A stretch of DNA of 64,000 nucleotides. It comes from Rhodovulum imhoffii. GTDB lineage: Bacteria > Pseudomonadota > Alphaproteobacteria > Rhodobacterales > Rhodobacteraceae. Both the position numbers and the translations under genes were made by a program. This document shows positions 63,819-64,000 of this stretch, piece by piece. The notes under the pieces are model-generated. The model saw only the letters and a program-made list of their open reading frames with translations, had not been told where the DNA came from and made no database searches. Positions within the stretch are counted from its first letter, which is position 1; every line of letters starts with the position of its first letter. The DNA is taken from positions 1 to 64,000 of the forward strand of contig NZ_QAAA01000010.1 in assembly GCF_003046545.1 (NCBI RefSeq), given 5' to 3'.

Positions 63819-64000
63819 ATGAAAGCTGTCGATCTGGGCGATGTAGTTTTGCATTACCGCGAGGATGGCGACCCGGACGGGGCGCCCATCGTTTTTGCCA
63901 ATGCGCTGGGCACCGACCTGCGCCTGTGGGACAACGTGGTGCCATACCTGCCGGGATTGCGGATCATCCGCTATGACATGCGCGGGCACGGGGTGTCGTC
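63819..64000 (+). CDS. pcaD: 3-Oxoadipate enol-lactonase-like hydrolase, 5' end only
   Basis: Sixty codons are present before the window ends. The start ATG at 63819 has a strong GAGGAAGGGA upstream. The peptide VVFLHYRE-like region reads VVLHYREDGDPDGAPIVFAN and then LGTDLRLWDNVVPYLPG and YDMRGHGVS, a close match to PcaD at the N terminus of the alpha/beta hydrolase fold. PcaD hydrolyses 3-oxoadipate enol-lactone in the protocatechuate branch of the beta-ketoadipate pathway. Catalytic Ser and His lie outside the window, so the call is provisional. Confidence 0.8.
   Translation, partial: MKAVDLGDVVLHYREDGDPDGAPIVFANALGTDLRLWDNVVPYLPGLRIIRYDMRGHGVS

Noticed and set aside
1-64000. Mobile elements, prophage or CRISPR array
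   Set aside because: No transposase, integrase, repeat-spacer array or terminal inverted repeats were seen.

Overview
The window looks like chromosomal DNA of a marine or halophilic alphaproteobacterium of the order Rhodobacterales (Roseobacter or Rhodobacter type). Coding DNA is GC-rich with GC-rich third codon positions. Several gene neighbourhoods point to that order: irr next to fabA-fabB-fabI, DUF2147-hisA-hisF-hisE, ectR-ectABC-ask, and helicase / S4 protein / 7Fe ferredoxin / carD. No genus can be fixed from the sequence alone. I see no phage, insertion sequence, CRISPR array or rRNA operon. Nearly everything is core metabolism and housekeeping.

Layout. 1-6.2 kb: the 3' end of gapA, then a five-gene dipeptide/oligopeptide ABC importer (dppA-B-C-D-F) on the minus strand. 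6.3-8.7 kb: a secreted DUF2147 protein divergent from hisA-hisF-hisE. 8.8-10.1 kb: a zinc-ribbon protein, rlmB and an odd tRNA-Tyr. 10.7-18.3 kb: a glycosyltransferase-like protein, metY, a GspL/GspC-like fusion protein, a SIMPL protein, a Kef-type antiporter and carD. 18.5-26.2 kb: fdxA, an Hsp15-like S4 protein, a SUV3-like helicase, a TPR protein, an SCP2 protein, a lysophospholipase-like hydrolase, an M3 peptidase and a DUF4389 membrane protein. 26.3-33.6 kb: rpoH, an unknown protein, ruvB-ruvA-ruvC, prmA, msrA and an MFS transporter. 33.7-40.5 kb: a YeeE/YedE transporter, a glutamine amidotransferase, argE, DUF3422, a RidA protein, clpX and clpP. 40.6-45.0 kb: ectoine regulator and biosynthesis. 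45.1-48.6 kb: a YnjBCD-type ABC importer. 48.7-50.0 kb: a degenerate nnrS. 50.4-54.7 kb: tex, an acyl-CoA thioesterase, an AsnC-type ligand-binding protein, hisB and hisH. 54.7-60.7 kb: miaB, an unknown protein, irr, fabA-fabB-fabI and an FKBP. 60.8-64 kb: a VOC protein, a haloacid dehalogenase, a hydrolase, a threonine-dehydratase-like enzyme and the start of a pcaD-like gene.

How the parts work together. Ectoine synthesis is self-contained: ask makes aspartyl phosphate, ectB aminates the semialdehyde, ectA acetylates and ectC cyclises. A divergent MarR repressor gene (ectR) faces the operon across an unusually AT-rich spacer that holds a near-perfect palindrome. The late histidine genes lie in two blocks 45 kb apart (hisA-F-E and hisB-H). 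Protein quality control and stress functions (clpX, clpP, rpoH, msrA) and DNA/RNA maintenance functions (ruvABC, tex, miaB, rlmB, helicase) fill much of the rest.

Most notable observations: the EctR-type palindrome; the GspL-like/TM/GspC-like fusion with Arg-Pro repeats; a broken nnrS that keeps an intact upstream palindrome; a tRNA-Tyr that departs from consensus at positions 8 and 14; an FnrL-like box before a YeeE/YedE transporter; and the split his locus. I found nothing I can defend as a wholly new multi-gene system.
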